This document shows positions 15,438 through 24,235 of a DNA stretch of 64,000 nucleotides, piece after piece. This stretch comes from Turneriella parva DSM 21527 (GTDB lineage Bacteria > Spirochaetota > Leptospiria > Turneriellales > Turneriellaceae): assembly GCF_000266885.1 (NCBI RefSeq), contig NC_018020.1, positions 3,162,001-3,226,000 of the forward strand, read 5' to 3'. A program made the translations under genes and the position numbers. The notes under the pieces were generated by a model. The model worked only from the letters and a program-made list of their open reading frames with translations, did no database searches and had not been told where the DNA came from. Position 1 is the first letter of the stretch. Each line of letters begins with the position of its first letter.

Positions 15438-15601
15438 CAGGTGTTTACGCCTTTATTGTACGGTTTTCCCGTATCTGCTATAATATTGCAACAGTTGTAT
15501 ACCGAGTGCCAAAAAAATGACATCGATGTCATTAAGGTGATAATTTGTTCTCATTTAGAGAAGGGGATCTATTCGGTAGTATAGCCCACAGACCGTCTGG
15601 G

Positions 15602-15905
15602 TCAATTTTGCTCAAGACGCAGAATTTTAACTGGTGTTACAATGGAAAGACCCGCCAGTTTTCCGTAAGAGACGAAATCCAGATCGCGCATCACAATATA
15701 TTCTGCCTTGGCTGCAATAGCACAATCGATAACAATGCGATCATCTTTATGTTGCAACTCAATGCCCTCGCTTCTGATCGGACTAACTTTTGTTGCCAGT
15801 TCTTCGCAGCAAGCCAGACTGTGAGAGAAGCGCCTCGCGGCCCCCATATTTTTGTAGCCCTTAAACCCCGAAAGGCGTTTACAGCCTGACTCATTGCTTC
15901 CCCTT
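15602..15905 (-). pseudogene. Remnant of a PIN-domain (VapC-like) toxin
   Basis: The frame ending at 15602 encodes CCEELATKV, then DDRIVIDCAIAAKAEYIVMRDLDFV and LSIVTPVKIL. This is the second half of a PIN-domain nuclease: the D..iv.cA..a.AdyIvT.D.Dll...g..ivtp..fl pattern. The N-terminal half with the first catalytic Asp is missing, and the frame is closed by a stop near 15909 without a good start codon; the ATG at 15847 is inside the domain. No antitoxin gene is adjacent. A decayed toxin-antitoxin unit is the simplest reading. A short overlapping frame (15691-15894) is a shadow. Confidence 0.65.
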
Positions 15906-15946
15906 ACTTACGGAATTCCCAATTTTATTGCCGACAGGAGCTACCT

Positions 15947-18900
15947 ATGAGAACGTCAAAATTTCCATCGCTGATTGTATTTTGTGCATCTACGCTTCTA
16001 ATCCCATATTGCAAGGGCAATCCTGCCTTAAAATTTTCCAACGGTACTGACGGCATTGTCGCTGCGCCAGATGCCAATAACGTAGCGGCGGTTATCAGCG
16101 CTGAGAACGGCGGCGTCATTCAATTGCAAAACATGCGTCTGACAATACCTGCCGGAGCCTTAGAACGTGATACGGAAATTAACGCCGAATGGACTGATGT
16201 CTCAGCACCTGCATTTGATGGGGCGACTAAAATGGGGCATGGCGTCAAGTTTTCGCCTGAAGGTTTGCAGTTTCAAAAGCCCGTCGAGGCAGAATTCTGT
16301 TTTTCTTCCGCTGAGTTTTCAACCAGAAATCTCAATGAGAAAAGCGCACAAGTATATTATGCCGATGACGAAGGCGAACTTGTTGGCATGAGCGGTTTCG
16401 TCGATACGAACCGACATTGCGTGACGGGTAGTCTGGAGCATTTTTCAGTCTATATTCCAGCAGCGCAATTATTGGGCGTTGGCAATACGCAACCTAACGT
16501 CTCAGGAGCAAATTTTCTGCCATCGGGCGCGACAATCATGGCGGGACTTCCGGTGAGAGTTCGGACAACCATTACAGATTTTAACACCGGCAGTACGCCC
16601 GGTACCATTGTTAGCGCCTTTTTAATTTATTGCCGCACAGGCGATGCTTCGTGCAGCTTGACACCTGCATCTGCAACCAACAAAGTTCCATTGCAACCTG
16701 ATACTACCGATGCGGGCGTAGCTAACAGGTATTTTGCTACAATTCCTGAATCGTTTGTAACGCTTGCCGGTTTTCGTTATCGTTTCGTTGCGACCGATCA
16801 GGTTGGCGTTACACGACAAACCGGGATTGGCACTCGCTCGGTTACCCGAACAGCAACTGCTTTGCGTTTTAACCCGCCTGCACCTTTCAATATCAGCGCG
16901 GGTTTTGTTCGCAATCTGACATTGCAGGCGAATGACGGTACCGCCTGGCGCAACATTGCGGCTGATAACTTCAGTATTTCAGGCGGCATTGGTACTGTCT
17001 CACGCTCTGGCTCATCAACCGTGCAACTGGCTGCCGTGACCAAGGGGGTAGGCAGCATAAATGCAACCGCTGGTGCATTTACAGCATCGGTGCCCGTAAA
17101 TGTTCTGACGGGTATGCTGACGCACATTGAACTGATGGACAACAATCAGGTCATCATCACGAACCCTATCAACATGGCTGCAGGCCAAACATACGCGTTC
17201 GATGCTCTCGGGTACGACGCTTTCGGGAATACAGCAGTTATCAACCCTACGTTCACAGTGCAAGGTGGCGTCGGAACCGTCAGTGCAGCCGCAGTATTCA
17301 CGGCATCTGGCACTGCGCCATTGACGGGTACCGTGACTTCGACGATTGGCGGGATATCTGATACCGTTGCCATCAACGTTTATACGCAGCCGACGGTAGT
17401 CAGCACCAATCCGGCCGATGGAGCGGTGGGTATAGCGGCAAATACGCCCATTGCCGTAATATTTTCTGAGCCAATGGCGCCCGCCACACTTGTAGCATCC
17501 ACGACTTCGGGGTGCTCGGGTTCTATTCAAATTTCTTCAGATAATTTCCTAAGCTGTATCGCTGTCGTTTCAGCGGCTCCTTCAATGTCGGCGGCGGGTA
17601 CTGTCGCCACTTTTCAGCCATTACTGCCCTTAGCGTCGGGAAATGTTTATCAAATTCGGGTTACTACTGCGGCTCAGAGCGTGAACTTAATTAATCTGAG
17701 TCTGTATACCTCAGACACCGGTATCTCGCCGAGCGTAAATAATGCTGGAAATGCCATTTGGGCACAGAGTGTCGCAGCTGGCAATGGTTATTCCGGTTTC
17801 TGGGCGACAGCGACAGATTCGGCTGGCAATGTTTATGCGGCGGGTCTTCAGGCTGGGAATCTATCATATACCTATGGTAGTCAGGTAGTTACGGGTGTTT
17901 CCACAAACGTCAATGCCGTTTTGGTCAAATATGATTCAACCGGAGTGCCACAATGGGCGCGAACGGTAGATGCGGGTGGTAGTTACTCCTTATTTCAGGC
18001 ATTGACTGTCGATACGACAGGCCATATCTATGTTGCGGGTATCCAACACGGCACCAGCACATTCATTTACGGTGGTCAGAGCGTTTCCGGCGGGTCAACC
18101 CTATCCAATGCTGTGATAGTCAAGTATGATACATCTGGTACTGCGCTATGGGCCAGAAGTGTGGGCGTAACCAGCGGTGGTCAGACTGAATTTCGCGGCC
18201 TAACAGTCGATGGCGCCAGCAATATTTTTGCCGTGGGATATCAGTTCGGAAATGGTGTCTATACCTATGGCAGCCAATCTTTAGCCGGGGCAGTTGGCGG
18301 TTGGAATAATGCCGTGCTCGTAAAGTACGATGCATCTGGCACTGCCTTGTGGGCACGCAGCGTGTCTGCCGGGGCAAGTCATTCGCAATTTAACGGTGTG
18401 ACCGTAGATATTTCAGGCAATAATGTCTACGCCGCAGGTTACCAGAGAGGTACAAGTTTGTTCAATTACGGCGGCGCCGCAGCAGCCGGGCTATCGTTGA
18501 TTGGAAACGCCTTATTGGTAAAATACGACGCGGCAGGTGTAGCGCTTTGGGCGCAGGCTTCTGGTGCTGCAACCAGCGATGCTGCGGAGTTCGGTTCCGT
18601 GACTCTCGACTCTTCGGGAAATATTTATGTCGCGGGTAAACAACAGGGTACTGCCACAGTCAACTATGGGGGGCAAACCGTTAGCGGTGTGAACGCCGGT
18701 TTGAACAGTGTCTTGATAAAATATGATGTCGCTGGAAATGCGCTTTGGGGCTTTGGCGCAACTTCAGGGGGCGATTGGAGTCAGTTTGCATCAGTTCAGA
18801 CTGACCCTAATGGGAATGTATTTGTTGCGGGGTACCAGCAAGGTACAGGCTCATTTGCGTATGGCGGTCAGAGCATAGCTGGTTCAGCAGCAGCTGCGAA

Positions 18901-19123
18901 TGCAGTACTTCTGAAATTGAACTCCGCTGGGGTTGTTCTTTGGGCGCGGACAACTAGCTCAGGCACCGGATCATCCAGATTTAATTCTCTCACTTCAGAC
19001 AGTGTAGGCAACATTTATGCCGCAGGCTTTCAACTCGGCGCAAGCCAAGTAATATACGGCACTCAGCCAGCGGTCGGTGCATACGCATCAGGAAACAACA
19101 CGGTAATTGTTAAATATCAATAA
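15947..19123 (+). CDS. Large surface lipoprotein with Ig-like domains and seven SBBP propeller repeats
   Basis: A 1058-residue exported protein starting after AGGAG. MRTSKFPSLIVFCASTLLIPYC is a lipoprotein signal with Cys22 as anchor. Residues 50-170 resemble a ZU5-like beta domain (GGVIQLQNMRLTIPAGAL...). Residues 280-480 are bacterial Ig-like repeats, and 485-600 an SbsA-type Ig domain (STNPADGAVGIAANTPIAVIFSEPM). From about residue 610 to the end there are seven repeats of some 60-65 residues, each with ...G..vYaaG.q.G...y.yGgq...G....NavlvKyd..G..lWar..., the SBBP beta-propeller repeat; seven copies would close one propeller. Expected at the cell surface, perhaps as a binding protein. The gene is less GC-rich than its neighbours, hinting at transfer. 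Confidence 0.88.
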   Translation: MRTSKFPSLIVFCASTLLIPYCKGNPALKFSNGTDGIVAAPDANNVAAVISAENGGVIQLQNMRLTIPAGALERDTEINAEWTDVSAPAFDGATKMGHGVKFSPEGLQFQKPVEAEFCFSSAEFSTRNLNEKSAQVYYADDEGELVGMSGFVDTNRHCVTGSLEHFSVYIPAAQLLGVGNTQPNVSGANFLPSGATIMAGLPVRVRTTITDFNTGSTPGTIVSAFLIYCRTGDASCSLTPASATNKVPLQPDTTDAGVANRYFATIPESFVTLAGFRYRFVATDQVGVTRQTGIGTRSVTRTATALRFNPPAPFNISAGFVRNLTLQANDGTAWRNIAADNFSISGGIGTVSRSGSSTVQLAAVTKGVGSINATAGAFTASVPVNVLTGMLTHIELMDNNQVIITNPINMAAGQTYAFDALGYDAFGNTAVINPTFTVQGGVGTVSAAAVFTASGTAPLTGTVTSTIGGISDTVAINVYTQPTVVSTNPADGAVGIAANTPIAVIFSEPMAPATLVASTTSGCSGSIQISSDNFLSCIAVVSAAPSMSAAGTVATFQPLLPLASGNVYQIRVTTAAQSVNLINLSLYTSDTGISPSVNNAGNAIWAQSVAAGNGYSGFWATATDSAGNVYAAGLQAGNLSYTYGSQVVTGVSTNVNAVLVKYDSTGVPQWARTVDAGGSYSLFQALTVDTTGHIYVAGIQHGTSTFIYGGQSVSGGSTLSNAVIVKYDTSGTALWARSVGVTSGGQTEFRGLTVDGASNIFAVGYQFGNGVYTYGSQSLAGAVGGWNNAVLVKYDASGTALWARSVSAGASHSQFNGVTVDISGNNVYAAGYQRGTSLFNYGGAAAAGLSLIGNALLVKYDAAGVALWAQASGAATSDAAEFGSVTLDSSGNIYVAGKQQGTATVNYGGQTVSGVNAGLNSVLIKYDVAGNALWGFGATSGGDWSQFASVQTDPNGNVFVAGYQQGTGSFAYGGQSIAGSAAAANAVLLKLNSAGVVLWARTTSSGTGSSRFNSLTSDSVGNIYAAGFQLGASQVIYGTQPAVGAYASGNNTVIVKYQ

Positions 19124-19395
19124 GCCGGGTATTTTGACTCACAAGTTGCGAAAGACCAAAGAAACCATTACTCCGAGCAACAGACTAGCCCTAAGCCTGA
19201 CACCGCGCCGCACTCATCTCAAGTGTCTCCGAGCATCGAGCGGGTTTTTCCGCGTGAATGCATGAAATATATTGACCCCGTTCATTGCCTGTAGACACTG
19301 CTCGTTTCGCCGCCTGTTTCTGATTGAGATAGCAGAAATCTTGATTATAAATGGGCATTTGGTGGGTAACGCACATTTGGGTAGGCTTAGACCAG
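19124..19395. other. Gap without a recognisable gene
   Basis: Between the propeller lipoprotein and the decayed NlpC/P60 copy. Short frames exist on both strands but none has family features, a ribosome binding site or sensible composition. No strong hairpin was seen. Confidence 0.5.
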
Positions 19396-19835
19396 CTAGC
19401 GGATCTCGACAAACCACTTTTTCCAATATAGATGCTTGAGCTTTTCTTAGCGAATGACTGCACCTTCTTTGTGTGCGTGAATAAAACGGTCTTCGTCAAA
19501 GTAAATGCCGATCTGGCCTGCGATCGCGTTATCGTTCAAAAAGAAAATCACGTCGTTTTTTGGGGTTACGCGTGAGTTTCAGCATCGGACGCATGTAGAT
19601 TGCGCCATGGGGCATTGTAAGGCCGTGCTGGTTATAGAGGTAAAGCACCAGCCCCCTGCAATCTAAACCTGTTGGCGATGCGCCGGCGAATTTGTAGGGC
19701 AGGTTGAGGTAACTCTGCGCACCGCTCGCCCCAGCATCGCGAATCTGGGTTTCAGTCGACACATGGGTCGCCGCTGCGGTTTTCGTCGCATGCACGCTGG
19801 TGCGCGGCGGGGTACGACTTCAGCGAGCAACGGTT
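19396..19835 (-). pseudogene. Decayed duplicate of the NlpC/P60 hydrolase gene
   Basis: Read on the minus strand this is a copy of the intact gene at 21930-22445. It keeps QSYLNLPYKFAGASPTGLDC, LVLYLYNQHG and MRPMLKLTRNPKK almost unchanged. It is broken by at least three lesions: a frameshift after EVVPR near 19810, a frameshift after NPKK near 19560, and an in-frame TAA near 19450. The catalytic motif DCSG has become DCRG. Homology starts right behind the stop codon of the large lipoprotein gene (19835), which lies between the two copies, so the duplication breakpoint is very near that stop. Confidence 0.88.
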
Positions 19836-21844
19836 CATATTCCATTCGTCTCAAAACGGTATAAATCCACATTGAGAAAATCCCCGCCTGATATATTGCC
19901 AACAGATACGATTCTGCCATGGCCCTGGTACGCGCCGAAGTTGGGGGTGTACATGCAGGCTTCGTTTGATTCGCAGAGGCCGTTGTCGTTGCCGCGCGCG
20001 TCGTTTAGAATTTCGTAGGCGTTTCTGAGCGCGCGTGTGGTGCAAATGCTTGCCTGCCAGGCGCCGCCCTCGCCTTCGCACGCGCCTTGATCTGTGTAGC
20101 CGGGCAGGCTGCATACTGCGTCGCCCCAGACAGCACCGTGAATTGCGGTGCAGGCGTCGGCTGTGCCTGCCTGCCAGTGGTGAAAGTACATGTCGTCTGT
20201 GCCGGGCACCGGCAGCACCTCGCGCAGTTGCGTGTCGGTACTTCTCAGGCGAAGGTCCCAGATGCGGCAGCTGCCGCTGGTGCAGGCGCCGCGGTGCGTC
20301 GTGTCGAAGTGTGCAATCGCCGCTTCACGGCCATAGCCGCGGTGCCGGCTTTCGAAACGAAAATAGTCGGCGATCGAGCCGAAGGTGGCAAGCCCGGCGG
20401 CGTCAGACTGGTTTGCCGTGTCGTCGGCGGTGACGCGGCCGACAAATGCCGCGTTAAAATTCAGCGAGGTGGTGAGCGTAAAATCTGAGGCATTTTGCGC
20501 AATGCAGCTGGCGTCAATGCCGTGCGTGCCGGCGCCGACCGCGCAGAGGGCATTCGTTTGGCCATAGCGCACCTGACCTGAAAAATATTCAAAGTTGGCG
20601 GTCGAGCTGATACGGGCCTGCGCACTTCCGATCGCGACATTGACAAAAGTATTGCGCACGCCAGCGGTGCCGATGCCAAAACTCTCGTTATTTACATAGA
20701 GCATGTTCATAAACGTGCTGTCTTCGATCGGGCCGCCGCGCAGGCCCTGCACCGCTAGATTCGCGCCGGTGTGGTTGATGCCGATGTGCCCTGTGTAGGT
20801 TTGCGAGTTACCCGTCGAATAGCCATAGTCGGCGTTATGCAGTGTGAGCCCCACCGAAACAAGATTATGGTTACCGGCCGCATCGAGCAGCCATCTGCCA
20901 TTACTGAGAATCACTTCGTTAAAGATATTGCCGACGCCGCTGCCGACAAAGTCGATGCCTGCGTTAAAGACGCGCGTAAAGCTCACCCGTGCATAATTTG
21001 TTGAGGCAAACACGATGCGGCGATTCGCAAAGTTGCTGCCGCGCACCGCACAGAAGTTTGAGTTCGTGAGGTTAAGCGCGCTGTTGGTTGCGCCCGTCGA
21101 ATCTGTCGTCGCTTCTACCCAGTTGAAGCTATTGCTGGGGCTGATGTGGTGCAGAACAGCGGTGGTCGCGATAACAACGCCCGGCTGCGTCACGAGCGCC
21201 GCCCGCGCCCCCGAGAGAAACAGCTGTTTGCCCGGGCTTGTGGTAAACATATAGACTGTGTCGCTGTTATTCAGGTCAAGCGACGAGGGTGAAGCAACAT
21301 CGGTGAAATCTCTCACAATCGGGTTCGTGTACCAGAGCGTGGGTTCAGTCGAGGCGCTGCCGGCAGAATCTGTGACAGTGACCGAGTTCAGCCGCCATGA
21401 ACCAGTACCTGAAAAATCCAACAAGTGGGATAGATAACGTTCTTCGGCGAGCCCACCCGTGACCATATTCGGCACGCCATTGATCATCGCGCAGCGCCAG
21501 GTGAACGCACCCAACGCATCGGTCGCGTTAAGCCCCGCACAATCGCTGCGATTGGTGACAGGCACGCGTTTCATTTCGCCGCCGTGCAGGCAGCTCGAGG
21601 CAAGGCCTGTCTCTGCCCCGTCGCAGAGAGTGCCCGTTGCCGTCAGCGCGCCGGTACCGTCGTTGCGCACGTACTGCAACCAGTTTGTCGCAGCGGCGTA
21701 AACTGGTTGCACTTCGCCCACCTGCGGCGCGGCGGGCGTACCCTCAAATTTCTTTTTGATGCGGTCGAGTTCAGAGAGCAGCGAGCCGCAGCGGGTGAAG
21801 GCGAGGCAAAGTACAATGATGACAGACGATGTTCGTAGGTTCAA
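19835..21844 (-). CDS. Large lipoprotein of unknown function, possibly beta-helical
   Basis: A 669-residue exported protein. MNLRTSSVIIVLCLAFTRC is a lipoprotein signal with Cys19 as anchor. The N-terminal part has a short helix and then a region rich in Ser, Thr, Asn and Gly. The middle (about residues 200-480) has many short strand-turn units with N and G at turns (NNIFNEVILSNGRW, NHNLVSVGLTLHNADYGYSTGNSQ), suggesting a parallel beta-helix, though no catalytic motif is visible. The C-terminal 150 residues are rich in Cys and Trp (CTAIHGAVWGDAVCSLPGYTDQGACEGEGGAW). The gene lies between the intact and decayed NlpC/P60 copies, so its 3' end touches the duplication junction. Confidence 0.75.
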   Translation of the reverse strand: MNLRTSSVIIVLCLAFTRCGSLLSELDRIKKKFEGTPAAPQVGEVQPVYAAATNWLQYVRNDGTGALTATGTLCDGAETGLASSCLHGGEMKRVPVTNRSDCAGLNATDALGAFTWRCAMINGVPNMVTGGLAEERYLSHLLDFSGTGSWRLNSVTVTDSAGSASTEPTLWYTNPIVRDFTDVASPSSLDLNNSDTVYMFTTSPGKQLFLSGARAALVTQPGVVIATTAVLHHISPSNSFNWVEATTDSTGATNSALNLTNSNFCAVRGSNFANRRIVFASTNYARVSFTRVFNAGIDFVGSGVGNIFNEVILSNGRWLLDAAGNHNLVSVGLTLHNADYGYSTGNSQTYTGHIGINHTGANLAVQGLRGGPIEDSTFMNMLYVNNESFGIGTAGVRNTFVNVAIGSAQARISSTANFEYFSGQVRYGQTNALCAVGAGTHGIDASCIAQNASDFTLTTSLNFNAAFVGRVTADDTANQSDAAGLATFGSIADYFRFESRHRGYGREAAIAHFDTTHRGACTSGSCRIWDLRLRSTDTQLREVLPVPGTDDMYFHHWQAGTADACTAIHGAVWGDAVCSLPGYTDQGACEGEGGAWQASICTTRALRNAYEILNDARGNDNGLCESNEACMYTPNFGAYQGHGRIVSVGNISGGDFLNVDLYRFETNGI

Positions 21845-21929
21845 GCATGGGCTCCGGGCGCATACTCTTCACGGCGACCCGCATCGCGTCAAACAGATTG
21901 CCGATTTTACGCAGATACGAAGGGCGGTA

Positions 21930-22445
21930 TCAGATCACCGAACGAATTTCAACGAAACGTTTCTTCCAATACGGATGCTTGAGCTTTTCGTAGCGAATCA
22001 CCGCACCTTCTTTGGGCGCATGGATAAAACGCTCTTCGTCGATGTAGATGCCGACATGGCCCGCGATGTTGTTGTCGTTCAGAAAGAAAATGACATCGCC
22101 TTTTTTGGGGTTGCGCGTGAGTTTCAGCGTCGGTCGCATATAAATGACACCGTGCGGCATCGTGAAGCCGTGCTGGTTGTAGAGGTAGAGCACGAGTCCG
22201 CTGCAATCGAAGCCTGTCGGCGAGGCGCCGCCAAATTTATAGGGCAGGTTGAGGTAGCTCTGCGCGCCGCGCACCACTGCGTCGCGTATCTGCGATTCAG
22301 TCGGTAGCCGTGTCGCCGCTGCAGTCTTGGTCGCGTGCACACTCGTGCGTGGTACAACTTCAACCAGCAGCAGGGCTGCCGCAGAGGTGAAAGCCAGCCA
22401 AAACTTGTATTTGGGCCGCTTGAGCTTTGATTTGATTCGCTGCAC
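21930..22445 (-). CDS. NlpC/P60-family cell-wall hydrolase
   Basis: A 171-residue peptidoglycan endopeptidase. An N-terminal basic stretch and hydrophobic segment (KFWLAFTSAAALLLVEVVP) export or anchor it. The catalytic domain from about residue 55 has the standard order: LNLPYKFGGASPTGFDCSG with the nucleophile Cys, then NIAGHVGIYI with the catalytic His, and FIHAPKEGAVIRY with the third polar residue. It should cut D-Glu-to-diamino-acid bonds in stem peptides in the periplasm. It is upstream of the large lipoprotein gene (85-base gap), and a broken copy lies beyond that gene. Confidence 0.93.
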   Translation of the reverse strand: MQRIKSKLKRPKYKFWLAFTSAAALLLVEVVPRTSVHATKTAAATRLPTESQIRDAVVRGAQSYLNLPYKFGGASPTGFDCSGLVLYLYNQHGFTMPHGVIYMRPTLKLTRNPKKGDVIFFLNDNNIAGHVGIYIDEERFIHAPKEGAVIRYEKLKHPYWKKRFVEIRSVI

Positions 22446-22490
22446 GAGACATTATTTGTGCGCCGCACAAGGCGTCAAGCCGAATGCGAC

Positions 22491-22526
22491 CGTAATTTTT
22501 GCAGGGCAACGCCCGCAAAAATTACG
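22491..22526. repeat. Hairpin upstream of the 22539 gene
   Basis: CGTAATTTTTGC (22491-22502) pairs with GCAAAAATTACG (22515-22526), and GGGC/GCCC continue the stem around AAC with one bulged A. It ends 12 bases before the ATG at 22539, so it may hide or expose that start. Confidence 0.65.
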
Positions 22527-22538
22527 ATAATCCAATAT

Positions 22539-23249
22539 ATGCTGCGCAGGCTTTTGGGTAATCTCGCTCCTTCAATCGACCGCATGATCGAGCGCATACC
22601 GCCGCATATTCGTGACATTATACAGAAGGCTTCACTCGCGTTCGCCGCGCTGTTGGCGCTGATTGTCATCATCTCAGGCGTCAACAAAGGCCTCAGAGAA
22701 GCGCAACCGACAGGTGTTCGCCTCGTCGAGCGCAGCCGCGATCTGTTTTACCTGCAAGAGATGCGCGAAGAATATGCGAAAAAGCGCAAACTCGTCGAAG
22801 ATGTTGAAGTCGACCCGCTCGAGTTTCCGTCGCGGCAGAAGGCTGCCGATGAAACGCAGTTCACGCCGATGGGCCGCGACACGATGGGCCATCTCATGGG
22901 TGAAAAAGAAGAGATGCTCAAGCACGAAGACGCGCTGCGCCCGAAAGAGAAATCCCCCGGTTATCTCGGTGACAGTGCGCTCGTGCCGCGCTTAACGCCT
23001 GACAAGAAGACCATCGATGATCAAGATACATTGCTTTCGCGGGACAAGATCGGCTCGCAAAAACCTGCACCAGAAGAAAAACCAGCCATCGAACCCATGC
23101 TGCAGCCTGGCGCTTCGCCAGCGCGCGTGAATGCCGCCCGCCAGCGCGATGTTTTTGACGAGGTGGATTCACCCCGTTCTCAGCCTGCACCGGCACCGAA
23201 GACTGCAACGCCGCCACCCAAAAAAGGCAAGTTCGAATACATGGATTGA
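22539..23249 (+). CDS. Single-pass membrane protein of unknown function
   Basis: A 236-residue protein. Residues 1-25 are basic and amphipathic (MLRRLLGNLAPSIDRMIERIPPHIR), then a membrane span (KASLAFAALLALIVIISGV), a charged helical region and a Pro/Lys-rich disordered tail ending KKGKFEYMD. The ATG at 22539 was chosen because the upstream open frame runs through the hairpin. It is directly followed by an exported TPR protein and the gmk-miaA-hfq cluster. The arrangement suggests an envelope role, but no family is recognised. Confidence 0.7.
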   Translation: MLRRLLGNLAPSIDRMIERIPPHIRDIIQKASLAFAALLALIVIISGVNKGLREAQPTGVRLVERSRDLFYLQEMREEYAKKRKLVEDVEVDPLEFPSRQKAADETQFTPMGRDTMGHLMGEKEEMLKHEDALRPKEKSPGYLGDSALVPRLTPDKKTIDDQDTLLSRDKIGSQKPAPEEKPAIEPMLQPGASPARVNAARQRDVFDEVDSPRSQPAPAPKTATPPPKKGKFEYMD

Positions 23250-23256
23250 TATCGAC

Positions 23257-24195
23257 ATGGCCATTTTCAGCAGACTCGTTCTCTTTGCCCTGTGCGTCGT
23301 CATGCCCGCCGGGCTCTTTGCCCGCGGCAAGAAATATGACGAGCGCGGCAACCCGATAAACGCTGAGGCGCCGAGCGCCGAAGCCGGCGCAGCGCTACCC
23401 GCGAATGCCGTGCCTGCATCAAATTCAGAAGGTAATTTAACCCCGGTGGCACCTGCGCCCGCAACGCCGGCAGACACCATACCCGCTGAGCAGGCTGCCA
23501 GCGACGAGAAAAACGAAGAGGCTGAAGCCGCCCGGTCAGTGAAGAATGCACCTACAAAGGTCTATCTCGAAAATGCCGAGCTTTACCAGCGTTCAAACCG
23601 CACTGACCGTTCGCTCGAGAACCTGAAAAAATCGCAAGAAGCCGGTGAAGATGGCTTTAGCCGCGAAGCAAGGCTCAAGGCGCTGTCGCTGCGTGCCCGC
23701 CGCGGCGAAGCAGGGCTTGAGGGTGAGGCCGAAGCGTTCGACGACAAACTCAAATTGCAGGCGTACCTTGCGATCGCCGATGGCTACCAGACCTGTGCGC
23801 GCGAGCAGACGAAAAAGAACGACTGCCTGCGCGACGCCGAGCGCATGTACGCATATGTCGGCGAACTGCAACCGCGTTCGCGCGAGGGCGTGCTTGCACG
23901 GCTGCGCCTCGGGCTATTGCTCATCGAATCGGGGCGCCACGAGGCGGCGCTGCCGCACCTGACGCGCACACTCATGAACGAGAATAGCCAGGCCGAAGGC
24001 CTTGAGCTACCGCTCGACCGCGCGTATTTTATGCTGGGCCAGCTCTATGAGCGGCCATGGTACCATAAAGACGGGCATAAGGCAGAGGTTGCCTACCGGC
24101 AGGTACTCAAATTTGCGGGCAGCCCTTACCATGCAGCCGCTAAAGAGCGCCTGCAGCACCTGGGCCGTTTTTCGACGGGCTCTCTGCGGCCTTAA
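23257..24195 (+). CDS. Exported TPR-repeat protein
   Basis: A 312-residue protein with signal peptide MAIFSRLVLFALCVVMPAGLFA. After a Pro/Ala-rich linker (to about residue 95) come helical pairs with TPR features: VYLENAELYQRSNRTDRSLENLKKSQEAGED, YLAIADGYQTCAREQTKKNDCLRDAERMYAYVGEL, and LGLLLIESGRHEAALPHLTRTLMN, followed by YFMLGQLYERPWYHKDGHKAEVAYRQVLKFAGSPYHAAAKERL. Probably a periplasmic scaffold, similar in kind to the Tol-Pal associated TPR proteins, though no closer assignment is possible. It starts seven bases after the previous gene's stop. Confidence 0.78.
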   Translation: MAIFSRLVLFALCVVMPAGLFARGKKYDERGNPINAEAPSAEAGAALPANAVPASNSEGNLTPVAPAPATPADTIPAEQAASDEKNEEAEAARSVKNAPTKVYLENAELYQRSNRTDRSLENLKKSQEAGEDGFSREARLKALSLRARRGEAGLEGEAEAFDDKLKLQAYLAIADGYQTCAREQTKKNDCLRDAERMYAYVGELQPRSREGVLARLRLGLLLIESGRHEAALPHLTRTLMNENSQAEGLELPLDRAYFMLGQLYERPWYHKDGHKAEVAYRQVLKFAGSPYHAAAKERLQHLGRFSTGSLRP

Positions 24196-24235
24196 TCCTG
24201 ATTTACGCGCCACCGTGCATAACGATGGTGTATGA

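Noticed and set aside
17760-19110. Tandem repeats taken as DNA repeats or CRISPR
   Set aside because: The repeats are of about 190 bases, diverged at DNA level, and in frame with a protein. They encode propeller units and have no spacer pattern.
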